From assembly GCA_015680685.1 (NCBI GenBank), contig MNCI01024940.1, positions 350,334 to 414,333 of the forward strand: a stretch of 64,000 bases of DNA. Direction: 5' to 3'. This stretch comes from Gnetum montanum (lineage: Eukaryota; Streptophyta; Gnetopsida; Gnetales; Gnetaceae). The translations under genes and the position numbers were made by a program. The notes beneath the pieces are model-generated. The model was not told the origin of the DNA. It saw only the letters and a program-made list of their open reading frames with translations, and searched no databases. Of this stretch, positions 1-12,098 are shown in pieces (position 1 is the stretch's first letter; every line of letters starts with the position of its first letter).

Positions 1-870
1 TACCCCATGGTGTCATAAAGGTTGTCCTGAGTTGATGTTTAGGGTTGATCCTAATTTGGTTGTATCTTGAAACACCATCCATAAAGGATAACAATGCATG
101 CCCAACAATTGAATCAACAAGTTGATCAATGCTAGGTAGCGGGAAGTCATCCTTTATGGTTACAATGTTGAGGTCACGAAAGTCAATACATAGACAAATG
201 CTCCTGTTCTTCTTTGGGAGTATAACCATGTTGGATACCATATCATCATAGTCCACAGCTCGGATGAAACCAGCTTGATAAAGCTTCGTGATCTCATTGC
301 GAACTGCCAACGCTACTGCAGGCCTGACCTTGCATGCTTTTTGTTTCACTGGTCTTAGTTTTTGATCAAGTGTAATGTTATGCTAGACTATTCAGGGGTC
401 GAGCCCAGGCATGTTAGTGTAAGACCAAGCGAATGCTTTCATGTTGTCTTTTAGGACTCAAGATATGTCATTGGAAAGTTGTGGATTTAACAGAGTAGTT
501 AGTTTTAAAATTTTAACCTCACCATCTTACATAGTTATGGGGACTTCAACTAGGGGATCTTCAATGATGTTATCGACTTCTAGGTCCAGATATTTTGTCA
601 TTCCTTTAAAGAAATCTAGTGTTTCTTAGGTTGATGCCACTAAATTATCGTATGTTGGGGAGTCTAAATCAATGGACTCTAGATTGATTTCTAGTTTAAT
701 TGCTCCATGTGGTTCATTAATAGACAACGGTATGAAGAGTTGCTTGCTATCCATGTGTTTGCTCCTACCAATGAAACAAGGAGCTATGTCAGCATGGGTG
801 AGTTTTCTTTTTTCTTAAGAAATTAATTTTATGTTTAAATGTAACCAAAGGTACACCAAGGGTAGTTTAC
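1..870 (-). pseudogene. Reverse transcriptase start of N1 pol (partial)
   Basis: The minus strand translates from about 870 downwards into a linker and then the N-terminal half of a Ty3/gypsy reverse transcriptase. Recognisable pieces in order are AFAWSYTNMPG (near 440), a VRPAVALAVRNEI segment, AGFIRAVDY, SNMVILPKKN, CIDFRDLN, KDDFPLPSIDQLVD and SFMDGVSRYNQI, ending in TTFMTPWG at the window edge. These match RT blocks 1-3 of plant Tat-like elements. The catalytic YxDD block and RNase H would lie beyond position 1. Stops (for example after the DP near 390) mean it is not intact. The strand is the same as N1 gag and protease, but the two halves of pol are separated by about 6.5 kb. Confidence 0.88.
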
Positions 871-907
871 CATTATGCCTGGACGTATGGTAGTTTAAGG
901 CCATACT

Positions 908-1038
908 NNNNNNNNNNNNNNNNNNNNNNNNNNNNNNNNNNNNNNNNNNNNNNNNNNNNNNNNNNNNNNNNNNNNNNNNNNNNNNNNNNNNNNNNNNNNN
1001 NNNNNNNNNNNNNNNNNNNNNNNNNNNNNNNNNNNNNN
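908..1038. other. Assembly gap (131 N)
   Basis: A run of undetermined bases. The bases on both sides are similar AT-rich repeats with GGTCAACGTAACC-like words, so a collapsed tandem repeat is a plausible cause. Two further single N bases lie in the N1 protease at 7,818 and 7,873. Confidence 0.99.
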
Positions 1039-1039
1039 G

Positions 1040-1780
1040 TTTAAGGTTTGGGCATTGATAAAGGAAAAAGGGGTCAACGTAACCAAAATAACAAACAATA
1101 ACATCATGTATTTTATTTTATTTTTAGAAGATTTTATAGTTTGGTGTTGCCTAAAGGGGTTAGCGTAATCAACAGTAAATATTTTATTTTATTTTGTTAT
1201 TTTCTTTTTTTATTGGATGCTGTTAACCATGGGTCAGCGTAAGAGAAGAAGTAACATTATGTATATTTTATTTTCATTTTAAAGTTTTTACTTTTAAGGT
1301 GTGGGCATTTTATCTAAGGGGTTAGCATCAAAACAACGTGGTAAAGGAAATAAAAGTAATGGTAAAATAAAATAAAATAAAGGGGGGAGGATTAAAAAGG
1401 TTCGACTAGTAAAAGTAAAAGTCATTTCATCATTTTTGTAGCATGAATATTGGAAACCAAGCAATAGTGGCAGCATAAGCAAGTTGGGCAGCGTACAGTA
1501 GGCATCAAAGATAGAATCAGACTATATATGGTAGTGTATAGCATCCCATAGGGGAGCGTGACTAACTACTGCACCTATATCTACAACATTTAGAGCTAGA
1601 TATGTAGCTATAGCCTCCAAATCTATAGCATGCAAGGTCGGATCTATAACTTTCCAAGCTAGATTTGTTGTGTTCAAGGCCATATTTGCAACGTTCAAGG
1701 CCAGATCTACATAGATCTACCTGTCGGCATCCAGATTTGTACCATAGCATGTGATATCTATAGCGTGTAAGGTCTACAAC
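1040..1780 (+). repeat. AT-rich upstream region with AGATCTA-type short repeats
   Basis: From 1,040 to 1,500 the sequence is AT-rich with loosely repeated blocks containing GGGTTAGCGTAA or GGGTCAGCGTAA (near 1,156, 1,228 and 1,318). From about 1,560 to 1,760 it contains repeated words such as AGATCTAC, GGATCTATA and TAGATTTGT at roughly 25-30-bp spacing. This stretch lies directly upstream of the first ATG of the antisense gene and would hold its promoter and 5' UTR. A similar AGATCTAC-rich repeat sits in the leader of element C at 38,085-38,345. I see no unambiguous TATA box. Confidence 0.5.
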
Positions 1781-2099
1781 TTCTGGGGGAAAATGGGTAA
1801 AGGAAAATAAGAAAAGGACAAGGGAAAGAAGGAGGTGACGCTAGTGTTTGTGGAGGAAAGCAAGGAGATGCTTCAACAGCTTCCTCAACATAGAATCCCT
1901 TCATGGATAGGTTCTATGTGTAGGTACGCTCCTATTTCATGTTTTATTCACCTTTTTCTTCCTATTTTTTTTCTATTTCCATGTTCATGACGTAAACATC
2001 CCTGTGTGGTGTGTGCATATGCAGCGTGTGTCCTAGGATAGCGTGTGCATCCTAGGGAATTTACAGAATGTGTAAGAAATGGTTTGTTTTGGGATAAAT

Positions 2100-2640
2100 T
2101 TTGTTATGTGAATGGTGTCCAGCACTTGTGCTCTTGTTGCCATCATTTGGTTTTCTGCATGTGAAAATTTTCAGTTTGAATGTTGTCAACATGTGAAAAC
2201 TATCTATGAAAACTGTCATTGTGTGAAAACTGTCTATGAAAACTGTCAGCGTGTGAAAAATGTTAGCGTGGGAAAGCTATGAGAACTATCAGCGTGTGAA
2301 AGCTATGAAAACTATCAGTGTATGAATTGACTATTGGCATGTGAAAGCTATGAAAACTATCAGCGTATGAACTGACTATTAGCGTGTGAAAGCTAAGTAT
2401 AAAATTCTTCTAAGTGTCCAACATGTCAAGCTGGCAGCGTATGAATACTAAAAATTTATCTAAGTGTCCAGCATGTGAACACTAAAAATTTATCTAAGTT
2501 TCCACTGTGTGAACACTAAAAATTTGTCTAAGTGTCCAGCGTGTGAATGCTGAAAATTTGTCTAAGTGTCCAGCATGGGAACACTAAAAATTTGTCTAAG
2601 TGTCTAGCATGTTAAGTATGCACTTAAGTATTATTGTAAA
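2100..2640 (+). repeat. Tandem repeats in intron 1 of the antisense gene
   Basis: Two adjoining families. From about 2,170 to 2,400, units vary around GTGTGAAAACTGTC and TATCAGCGTATGAACTG, many with an AGCGTRTG core. From about 2,400 to 2,640 there is a tandem unit of about 42 bp built from CTAAGTGTCCAGCATGTG followed by an AC/GC-TRAAAATTTRT segment, in about six copies. The reverse complement of the second family (ACACTTAGAAAATTTTTTGC) recurs in the leader of element C at 38,640-38,790. Confidence 0.7.
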
Positions 2641-2739
2641 CTGTTTTCTATGAATAATTTACATGTTTATATGCATTCAAGTATCTCTACAGTGATTGTT
2701 ATAATATCTTGTCCACCGAGGAATTATTTTATGTGTTTG

Positions 2740-2900
2740 AAAGATGGGTTGGTATCAGTTTTAAGTCATAATTCCAGGACTAAGTGTGGTGTCAGTTTAC
2801 CGTCATGACGCTAGGATGTAAGTGTTATTTGTGTTTTAAGTGCTGGGTTGGGTATGGTTTCAATTTATCGTCTTAACTCCAAGACGAAGGTTTTATGTGC
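2740..2900 (-). repeat. GTCATGACGCTAGGA-type spacer repeats
   Basis: Two to three units containing TGGTGTCAGTTTACCGTCATGACGCTAGGA-like sequence (given here as TTTACCGTCATGACGCTAGG). The reverse complement matches the tandem units after the protease of element C (TCCTAGCATCATGATGGTAA, 42,440-42,600). So this block belongs to the family's variable intergenic region and confirms that C and N1 are in opposite orientation. Confidence 0.65.
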
Positions 2901-3850
2901 TACATGTGTTTTTGGTTTATGTTTTATATACGCTTATTTTAATTTTTGGCTGTGTGTAGGGGCCTTAAACCCTTTTTCTTGGTGGTGGAGCTCATAGGTG
3001 TACTCACATGGTTCGGTGCCATGGAACCTGATGCACCTCCGCATGACATGGAGATCGGGTCACAAGCATTATGGTTTCACCCAGGTGGTAGCGAGTTTCT
3101 ATCCTTTATCTTGCAGGGCTTCAGTGTTGTGATTTGGTCTCATCTGAGTGAAGAAATGGCTCGTAGTGTTGTTGAGTCCATATTGCTTGGTTCATCAAAT
3201 GGCATATTGGCATTTGTTGTTGATGTGGATGAGGGGCTATTTAAAGTTAGTGATGGTCCTGTGGAAGGTCCTCGATCTAGCCACCCTTTGGCTCATGTGT
3301 GGGAGTTATAATCTTGAAACCACTACAATAGCAGTAGTACCCTCTTCATAGCTTTCTATGTACATACATTATTCCAAAATGCGCCTGGAACAATGTACAA
3401 GGTAGATAGGTAAGCTCTTTCGATTTTTCTTTTATTTTACTTGTTTTGATGTTATACTGTTGTTGATGTTTGATCATCATTTCTTCGCAGGCCCCGATTT
3501 GATGAAGATGGAATGCGTAGGAATGATGATGGACTTGACTTGACATGTATAGCCTTGGAGGCTTTTCTGGTGGGCCCCACTCTTCATGGTGCTATGTTAG
3601 CCCAAACCAAGGATGCGATTGTCCATTATCACAAATAGTATTCTAGGGCCTTTGAGCAGTGTGAAGCTCGTGGCTGGCTACTTAAAGATTGGTCCCGTAA
3701 CAGTCTCATGTTTCCTCCAGTGGTTGAACCAATGCCAAGTATGCCTAATCCATTTGTTAATAGTAAGTGATTATGTTTTGAGCCTTATTTTGTCCTTGCT
3801 ACCCCATTGTTTTTCATGATTTTAATCTTTTTTTTAACATGTCATTGCAG

Positions 3851-4897
3851 CAGATGTTACCCTAGGTGGGGTTACCATCATGACTGGGCATACTGAGGAT
3901 ACTTTTTTCATGAAATTTGTGGAGACGGAAGATGTGCAACGATGGTTGCATACTAAGGCATCTCAACATGTTATCACTTGCCTAACTGATGCTAATCTAA
4001 TGGATCTATTCACTATTTTGACTCCTAATGTCCCCATGACAGAAATGGTTTTCATTGTTGATTCTTTCAATGATGAAGTGACCTATTTTTGCACGCGAGT
4101 CCAGGGGGTTAAGGTTGTGTTCCATCTAACCATCAAGTTCTTTTCAGATCTCTTTGGTGTACCATCAGATGGTGTCAAGATTATAGTGAGCCAGGAAAAT
4201 AGACAGGGGCATGTGATTAAAGAATTGAAGGAATGGCTGGGCATGAAGTCAGGTCCTAAAGGCTTCCCTATGCAAGGGAACACTAAAGTGATGGAGGTGA
4301 ATCAATTGTACCCATTATTTAGGGTGCACACATTTCCCAAGTCTCTATCTCAAATGAGAGCTCTTGGAGTAGAGCCCGCATGTATCATGCGCTTGATTTT
4401 AGAGACTGGGATGCATTATAACTGGGCACAATTTCTACTTTCGGGTTTCCATGGGGAGATTGTCAGATTGCGCTTGAACGTGGAGGCGTAGTCCCACTTC
4501 ACATTTACATTCTTTGCAGGTTACCTTCACAGACTAGCTGAGTTCTTAGTGGTCTACATGGGTAATGAGCATATGTTGAGGGACCATGCACAACTGTCGC
4601 ATCCATGGATTCATCACTTGTTTGATGTTACCAGGTCTCAAGATGCTCCCGAAGGTGTTGAGGAATCAGTCTCCATCACAACAGGGGGTGTAGCTAGTTT
4701 TCCCTACCATACGCATGATAGCGTAGGGTTGGAACCGACTAGTTTGCATCACATTGCCAGGAGTGCTGATTGGGTGATTAAAGAAATGATCAGGAAAGCT
4801 AAATCCAAGGTACAGAGACCTAAATGTCCTAGGGAAGTAGATCCAGAAGCTAATCCACCAAGAATGAAACGTATTAGATTCAAGTTTCCAGAACATG
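3851..4897 (+). other. Exon 4 of the antisense gene: conserved core domain
   Basis: About 349 codons with one internal stop (4,489-4,491). Residue landmarks in order are VTIMTGHTEDTFF, VQRWLHTKAS, LMDLF, VPMTEM, a DSFNDEVTYFCTRV segment, VVFHLTIKFFSDLFGVP, KELKEWLG, LYPLFRVHTFPKSL, GVEPACIMR, HYNWAQFLL and HPWIHHLFDV. The P1 copy (13,698-14,294, minus) matches block by block: VTVITSGHDEID, TQRWL, LMDLF, VPTTKM, DSFFEKANYFHTWV, VVFKINDKIFADLFGI, IKEWLG, VYPIF, FGVEKAWIMR and HYNWAKYLF. After the stop the same frame stays open to the donor at 4,898. Another possibility is a short intron ending at the pyrimidine-rich TTTGCAG near 4,519. Confidence 0.75.
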
Positions 4898-6649
4898 GTA
4901 AGTACATTTTATTTATTGTTAGTGTTTTATCTTGTATTTTGATTTTATTCACTTATTACATGATGCTAATTTTGAGTTTATGAATGTTATCAGAGGAAAC
5001 CCTTGAAAGAGAAATGGATGAACAAGCTCCAATGGTTGAACAAGAAGTGATTCCCACTGATCAAGTTGAGGAAATAGAAGAAGCTAACGCTGAAGAGATC
5101 GGGGAGATTTCCATCTCCCTAGAGGAATGTGTGGAAGAATTTGTAGAAGAAGAAATGGAAGTGAATCTTGCTGAAGGCACAGATGTTCTTAGATACTCAA
5201 GTGAGGAGAGAGAAATGTTTGATGGCTTCTTTGGGGGAACATTACATCTTGGTGATCCACCAGAGTTGACTGACCAAGAGGGTTTTTGGTATGTTTTAAT
5301 TATTGTGGTATGTTTCCTATATATATTTTTTATTATATATTTTTTTCTTAGTTTTTTGATGTTTGGCTTTTCTTTTGTTATTACAAGGCTTAGGTGCTGA
5401 AATGGCAGAGGCTCCTAATCTTTGAATAAAAGTACCTAGATTACAAGAACCAGCTGAAACAACTACCCAGGTTGGTTCAGGCTTAATGAATGAACCTAAA
5501 CCATGGACTAAAATGCCTAACAAAGTGGAATTTGTTACCGGCATTGTCAATGAAGTGGTTAATCACCTTCAAGAGGCTGACCCTAAATTAGGTACATGCT
5601 TTTAGTGACTTGAGTTACTCTGTTTTAACATGTCTTAACTTTTGATTAGCTGAGTTATTCTTCTTGTATTGGTAGGTGCAAAACTTTAATGGGACCCATT
5701 CTAGGCCACCCATATCAATGGCCTACCTAAACTTCTTGCAGAGATTTGGCAAGTTCCAAGGAATATTTATGATGTAGTTGTAGGTTGCGTAGTGAAAAAT
5801 GCTAAATCTCTTTGGACTTGCAAACGTTCCATTGAACAGTTATGGCAGAAAGTTCAAATAGCTGAAAAGAATAATGCCAAGGTAACAAAGGAAAGAAATG
5901 ATTAAAAATCACGTTATGAGTTTGCGGCTACTAGGTTGGTGGGGGACAGTACCTGGCAAACTTCTGAGATCACCTACACTAGATATTGGAATGTGTTAAA
6001 CAACAAAGTAAAGGTGACTCGGGAGCTGGCTGAGCAAAGGGCTCAAATTGATTTGCTAAACCGGAAATGCCAAGATTGGAAAGCCTTCGTTGCCAAGGTA
6101 CAAAAATGGGGCCAGGACTAGAAAGACCACAAATACCAATACAAGAGATGGCTAAAAGAAGCGTCTGTTGAACAACGTCAGTTGGAAATGTTCGTTGAGG
6201 ATTTGGGTCTATGATCCTCCTATGATAAGTTCATTGAGTGCACTGTAGTGGAGGGGTCTCCTGAGAGATCCATCACTACTGCTTCTGGGGAGGTTTTGAT
6301 AGGCCAATTTCCTCTTAAACATCCCACATGGACATCCATGGACAAGGGCAAAGCCATAGCCAATGTTGATTTAGGCCTCGAAGAAAAAGATTTGTCGTGT
6401 GTACCAGAAGAAGAGATTCTTCATCGTATAGAGTTCGGACTTAGACCTTCTTCATCTATAAGTATTTTGGTCTTGTAATGTTTTTATTGTTTTCCAGTTA
6501 ATGCTTTTTTTTATTTACTAATTAGTTATTTTTTTTGTACTTTCTATTTTTTGAAGGGACATGATGATGATGATGGTGTCCCCAGTGGAGCGGGACTCGA
6601 TGATGTGGATGAGTTTGGGAATCAAGTCCCTCCTAGCATTGATTTTTAA

Positions 6650-7345
6650 TTTAACTTATTATTTTTGCTAGATCAGTTATGTTTTTTTTAATGTTTTTTT
6701 TATTGAAATTTTGTGGATTGTATGAAAGAAAATGTATGATACAATGTTAACATTTGATATTGTCCATTTATACATTTATACATTTTTTTTTCTGTTTTTA
6801 TGTTATTGAAGTTTGTTTTTTTAAAGTTTTGTCCAAACTTTTCATAAACACAAGTGTAAACACAAAAGATTTTTTTTATTTTTATTTTTATTTTTTTGTG
6901 TTGTTTTAACTATTTGTAAATATAAGTGTGAATGTAACTAAAATGATAATAGTGTAGAAGAAATGTAAGGGGAATAGTAATTTGTAAAGAAAGGATGCAA
7001 CTATGCATGCAAACAAAGAGTGTAATTTTAAAGAAACGAAAATGTAACTTATAATAATTTAAGGTCATTTCGGGCCATGCATGTCAGCTTAAATTTATGA
7101 CAGGCTTTAGCAACAACATTCTCGTTTAAGGCCATTTTGGGCCACAAGAAAATAGGAGAGATTTAAACTATTTCAGTGGGTTTTAAAATAAATCAACCAT
7201 TTCTAACCGTGGCTAGTCTTATGTCATTGTGGACATGTGGTATTTTAACGTATTTTCAGAAAATTGTAGTTTAACGTCATTGCAGACGTGTAGTAGTTTA
7301 ACGTCATTGCGGACATGTGCGAAGGTGTTAACTATTTAGTAATTT
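6650..7345 (-). repeat. AT-rich spacer plus degenerate intergenic repeats after N1 protease
   Basis: From 6,650 to about 7,050 the sequence is very AT-rich, with T runs and no recognisable gene. It would hold the 3' UTR of the antisense gene. From about 7,060 to 7,345 it contains spaced units reading GTTTAACGTCATTGCGGACATG, shown here as TTTAACGTCATTGCGGACAT, at roughly 40-bp spacing. On the minus strand these become ATGTCCGCAATGACGTTAAA, comparable to the GTCYRCTAYGACYWTAAACT units after pol genes of P1 and C. Confidence 0.55.
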
Positions 7346-7354
7346 TTTGATTTT

Positions 7355-8220
7355 TCATAACTTGAAATTAGGGGTAGGAATGATCGGTGTAATCCTGTAT
7401 TCAGCGTCTCCTTCGCTAATTATGTTAAATGGTAATTTGGACCAAGAGACGTCTGGGGGAATGGCCCCTATGTTAGCATGTTTGGGTGTTTCTATGTTTT
7501 GCAGCATTTCTATGTCTGGCGATGTACCCATGGTTTGTGATGTTTCCATGTTTTCTGTGGGATCATGGTTTGGAGATTGGTTGTCATTTTGGTGTTCAAT
7601 GGGTGTGGCATCTTGTTTAAGCTCGAGAGTAATGTCATCCTGTTTAGGCTCATTGAGTTCGATCTTTGAGCCTTGGTTTGTGTCTATGTGCGATGAAATG
7701 TTAGATGTAGCTACATCACCATGTATAATTATTTCACCGCCCTCATAAGGTAGGTGAATCTCTTGGTGGATGGGTGAGGATACCACTTTTAATTAGGCTA
7801 ACCATGGTCATCCCAGTNAAATCCAGAGTTAGTATTCCTTTGACAACTACGCGTGATCCACTGAACAATTTCNAAACAATTTCAGGAATGTCATGGAAGT
7901 TGGTTTAATTTTTTTAGTTAGACCTAACTGTTCGATGACGGGGTATGGTACTACGTTCATGGTTGCTCCTTCATCTATGTGCATCCTATGTATTTTAAAT
8001 TAATTTACTTGTATAGTTATGAACATGGATGCAGTGGTGACTCCTCCTATTTTTTCATCTATTTTTATATTATCCATGTTGAAACCTAGTGATGTAGCTC
8101 TTAATCATTGATATGGAGACATTACCGCATGAATGGAAGGTTCATTTGCAGGTAAGTCTTCATTGACTGGGATCGATGTTAACATGCGTACTAAGGCTTC
8201 ATGATGAACTTCAGAAGTCA
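7355..8220 (-). pseudogene. Retropepsin-like protease region of N1
   Basis: On the minus strand this holds an aspartic protease of the retropepsin fold, which matures Gag-Pol in LTR elements. The active-site block reads HIDEGATMNVVPYPVIEQL (about 7,990-7,930), so the usual Ser/Thr of D-S/T-G is acidic here. The flap and ILGRPWL half is damaged by N bases at 7,818 and 7,873 and by frameshifts. It is followed by VSSPIHQEIHLPYEGGEIII (7,786 down), a block also seen after the protease of P2 and C. A conserved pre-protease segment (LMMTSEVHHEALVRML) lies at about 8,230-8,170. Confidence 0.8.
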
Positions 8221-8224
8221 TCAT

Positions 8225-11200
8225 AAGGTCCTACAAGCTTAAAGATGTATTTTTTTGTTTAAATGCCTGTGTGAACTGAGTTAGGGCACTGGCCAAGACT
8301 TTACTATTTGGTATGCTCTTGCTGGTTGAGACTTGGTCCATTGGACCCAACAGTTGTATCTCTTGTGGAATGGTTTTCATGTGGCCTAATGTGATAGTTA
8401 GGTTTGATGTATCTGGCATTCCTGATTTTTTTCTTTCATGACTCGTGCTTGGCTCGTCAGTTGTAGGAGCCATAGGTAAAGCATTTAAGGGAGTGGGTTT
8501 TGGTTTCCCCAATTCAATACTTCGACATTATTTTTCCAACTATTCCCTAGTAAGTCTATCAATGAGGTGTTCTTGTGAAGGTCGTGGGGGAACCATTGGA
8601 GCTTGAACATCGGGTTGTTTTGGGACCCAGATTACGAATGGAGCAGGTCAGGGTTGTAGTTGAATAGTTGGAGGTGGTTGTGTGTCAGGGTGTTTAGGCA
8701 GCCTGATGATGAATGGGGTCGGTTTGGTTTATGGTTGAGGAGTAGGAGGTTGAAGATCATGATTTTTGGGTACCCTAATTACGAAGGGAGTTGGTCAGTT
8801 TTGTGGTTGTACCTCCATGGTTGCAACTATGGGTGGCACCTGGACCACAAAGGGTGTGGGCTAGGTAGGTGGTTGCACATTTGCGGTTGCATTGGTAGGG
8901 GGTACACAAATGACAAATGGGTTTTGAGGTGTAGGTGGATTGTATGTGGGGTACAAAGATTGCAGGGATGATGTTGATGCTATGGGAGAGACATGAATCA
9001 CAAAAGGTTTTCTAGGCATTCCTTGCTCATTTCCAACATGGATCATGTTAATAACATAAGGAGCTTCCTTAGTATTAAGGGGATCTTTGTACATGCCCAT
9101 AGATTGATTCTGTAGTTTAACAGGGTTGGCATCATCAAATGTTATTTCACCCCTATCAATCATATGTTATATGTCTTGTTTGAGGGTGAAACAATAATTA
9201 GTACCATGCCCATTTTGTTGATGGTACTCACAAAATCAATCTAGTCTAAAGCCTCTTGGAACAATAGGCTCATTTGGTGTTGTCAAGTTTGGGTTTTTGA
9301 CCAATTCACAGAATCGGTCATGTTTCTGGGCTACCACTAGAGACAAATGCTTGTGTTTAATGGCCCCAGCCTTCAAAAGTTGATCTAACAACTCGGAAGG
9401 CTTCATGGGGAGTGGTGTGTATTGAGCAGGGTCTTTCCTCTCAAACGTACGTGCATGACCCATGTTAGTAGCTTGCGTGGTAGATGGTTTAGGTGTGTGT
9501 GGAGTGATTCTATCATAGTTACCAGGAGCAGTAGATGGTCTTCCTTGCTATCCCACGATGGTAGGTTGAGTCTCCGCTACTGCTAGTACTATTTCTTTAG
9601 CCTTTTCTTTCTATTTTTTAGTGTGTTGATTTTTAAAGGCTGAGTAAGCAGGGTCATGCCTATTTTGGGCTGCCTCTTCTATGTTTTTTATCTGTACAAA
9701 AGCTTGGCTTAGAGTGCACGCATTTAGATAGTACAATTTTAATTTGACAAAATCATTCATGGCAGCCTTAAGAATTGTAAGAAGGTATTTTTTTGGGATT
9801 GGCTCATGAAGTTCATTGAGTGTGGCACTCCATCTTTGGATGAATTTTTGTACAAGTTCAAGTGGTGCCTTTTTTACCTGTATCAGACTGTCCAAGGTTG
9901 CTTCAAATTTTATGTTGTATTTAAACCTAGTAACAAAATAGTGTAAGAGATCCTCCAAAGAGGATATGGAGTTCCAAGGCAAGGCTCGGTGCCAGTCTAA
10001 TGCTCTGCCAGTGAGGGACATGGTGAACACATGCAAGATTGTGTGGGGCTAGGCCTAAAGCAATAGGCATTCTAGTCTAAATTTGACTAGATGGACATTG
10101 GAGTCTGCTTCCCCATTGTATTTAGTTAGTTGAGGCAAAGAAACTCCTTTGGGTAAGGTTAGTGGTGGGACCGAAGAGCTAATAGGATTGTCTTGGTAAA
10201 AGTCTAATACCTTAAGCTCCTCATTGTTAACCATTTTGAGGTGCTTTACCTCATCAGTGAGCTCTTGCATCATCTTTTTGGCTTCGACCCATTCTTAGGA
10301 ACTTGGTGGACCAGTAGGTTGGTTATTTTGAGTGCTATACAAATTAGACTACTGTACGGTTGGTAGGAATGATGATTGTTGAGTTTTTGGTGGTTGTACT
10401 TAAGGGACATTCATGGATGGAATTGTAGCAAGTGGTATGCTGTAATGAGTAGGTTGATGTAGTTGCATGCCAGTTGTGGCCCACTATCCAATTATGATTT
10501 TTGGGGGAATGCCCTGAACTTGTTGAGTTGAAGTGGTGAAGGGTGTCCCTTGGATTTTCACTAGTGGTATATAGTGAGTAGATGTAGAAGTAGGTATCAC
10601 GAATGGCATCCCAATTACTTGGGATGGAAAAGTCGCTCCTACATTAGTTTGAGAGGGGGCTTGTTGGGGTTGTTCTTGTAGGAGAGGGGATAACGTGGTG
10701 ACTAGAGGAATAGTATAGATGGGTACATTGAATTGAGTATTGGTCATAGGGAGAGTGGGAATAAGAGTGGGTGCTTCCTGTTGGGGCAACATATGCTTGA
10801 GTGCTTTTAACTGCATGAAGAGACATGGTCTCTCCCATGAAAGGGTTAAATAATGGGTTCACATAAGTATGTGGACAGAGAGTATGGTACGAATTCCCAT
10901 GTTTGGATTGAGCCGCAAAATTATCTTCCTCATCTCCTTTTTGAGATTCTACAGCAGGTTGGTGTGAGGTTTGGTTCCTTGCCATGAGGAGTTGTGATAG
11001 GAGTTCATGATGGGATTCAGTGAGTGGGATGACATCATAGGTGGTGGGAATGAAGTCATGACCTCCTTTGTGAATTAGCTCATAGTGTCTCTTTGCTTCT
11101 AGTTCATTTTGGTCAAAGGCCAGGTTAGCCTGGATTTTAACCCAAATAAAGTTATATTGTTCAGGAGTTAGGATGGTGAATGTGGGATCTCTACCTTGTA

Positions 11201-11237
11201 GTCTCAGTGACTGATGAGATGGCCCCTGAGGATTCAT
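8225..11237 (-). pseudogene. gag of N1
   Basis: Gag nucleocapsid-type gene in minus-strand pieces. The N-terminal motif TPEQYNFIWVKIQANL (about 11,170-11,120) is shared with P2 and C. A proline/threonine/glutamine-rich stretch follows with a frameshift near 10,810. The capsid-like Retrotrans_gag core contains SLPQLTKYNGEAD (about 10,140) and MSLTGRALDWHRALP (10,020-9,975), then FIQRWSATLNELHEPIP and FVKLKLYYL. The zinc knuckle reads FCEYHQQNGHGTNYC near 9,240-9,195, the CX2HX3GHX4C-like pattern of Tat/Ogre Gag. Downstream are several PFVIxVP repeats (9,010-8,600). I placed the start at the first ATG before the shared motif (11,237). Stops and frameshifts break it. Confidence 0.85.
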
Positions 11238-12098
11238 CTTGCCGACAGCAACTATGGACTTAGTGGTGGTGACAGGACTGGTAGAGAGTATAGGATGCTG
11301 TCGGCAGCATCTGGATCTAAGAGAGGAAGGTGTAGCACGCTGTGATTTAAGCAGGAACATGCCTGGAAAACTTTGAAATAGCTTTTGGACTGGAAAATAG
11401 GATTTATCAGTAGGAAACAACACTTGAATGCTAGGAACAAGGCAGTGTAGGAATGATGGAAATCATAGCAACATGTGAATGCTGGATCTAGGATGCTAAG
11501 AGGTGGATCTAACAAAGAAATTTTCCTCCTTCTAGCTTCAATTTACTGTACCGTACAAAATCATTGGTGAGAGGCTAGAATGAACAGACACCAAGAGATC
11601 TACAAATGAAATAGTAAGAACCTGCCTTCTCCTGAGGGCAAACCAGAAATTAACAGAGGTAGAGTTCCTTGAATGGTTCACACACGGATCAAACAAGGAC
11701 TTCCCTAGACATACGTAATTGCGATGCGTTGGGTTATACGTAAACAAATGCAAAACTGAATGTAAAAAAATGAAAACAAATGTAAACTATTTAAATAATG
11801 AGAATAGGAAAAATGTAAATAGGAAAAATAATGTAAAATGCAAGAATCTGGGAAATAATGCAAACTATTTATATTGACAAACAATTACAATGTGGACTAG
11901 TTAGAACACAGTTGCGGATTGGTCGCAAGGCGAACGTTTAGCCCCGATGGATGAGAACGGATGCTGGGAAGATGCAGGTTTTGGATTGCAGGTCTCTAGT
12001 GTCCAAGTTTGTATGAAGCCCAGCATATGAGATTGATTCCCAGATTTCCTAAGTGTGTGAGATTCCAATTTTTCAACCATCTAGTGGAAAAATAGGAG

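Larger units (their letters stand above)
1793..6649 (+). pseudogene. Multi-exon gene antisense to retrotransposon N1 (eight exons, decayed)
   Basis: Function unknown. Proposed exons: 1,793-1,923; 2,960-3,409; 3,491-3,762; 3,851-4,897; 4,994-5,288; about 5,390-5,591; about 5,676-6,461; 6,557-6,649. Most introns show GT...AG with fitting phase: exon 1 ends TGTAG and joins exon 2 to read CRGLKPF, exon 3 joins exon 4 as FVNTDVTLGG, and exon 4 joins exon 5 as FPEHEETLERE. The sum is about 1,090 codons. Exon 2 has a hydrophobic start and WFHPGGSEFL. Exon 4 is the best-preserved domain. Exon 5 is strongly acidic. Exon 7 looks coiled-coil (Lys/Glu/Gln rich). Exon 8 has a DDDDG start. Stops occur in exons 1, 2, 3, 4 (TAG at 4,489), 6 and 7, so this copy is dead. 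A homologous copy at 13,698-16,157 supports the model. The exon 4 layout loosely resembles the 'putative plant transposon protein' domain seen in plant elements; that link is a guess. Confidence 0.72.

Noticed and set aside
7347-7748. 133-codon plus-strand frame
   Set aside because: Shadow of the minus-strand protease tail (VSSPIHQEIHLPYEGG), which is conserved in P2 and C.
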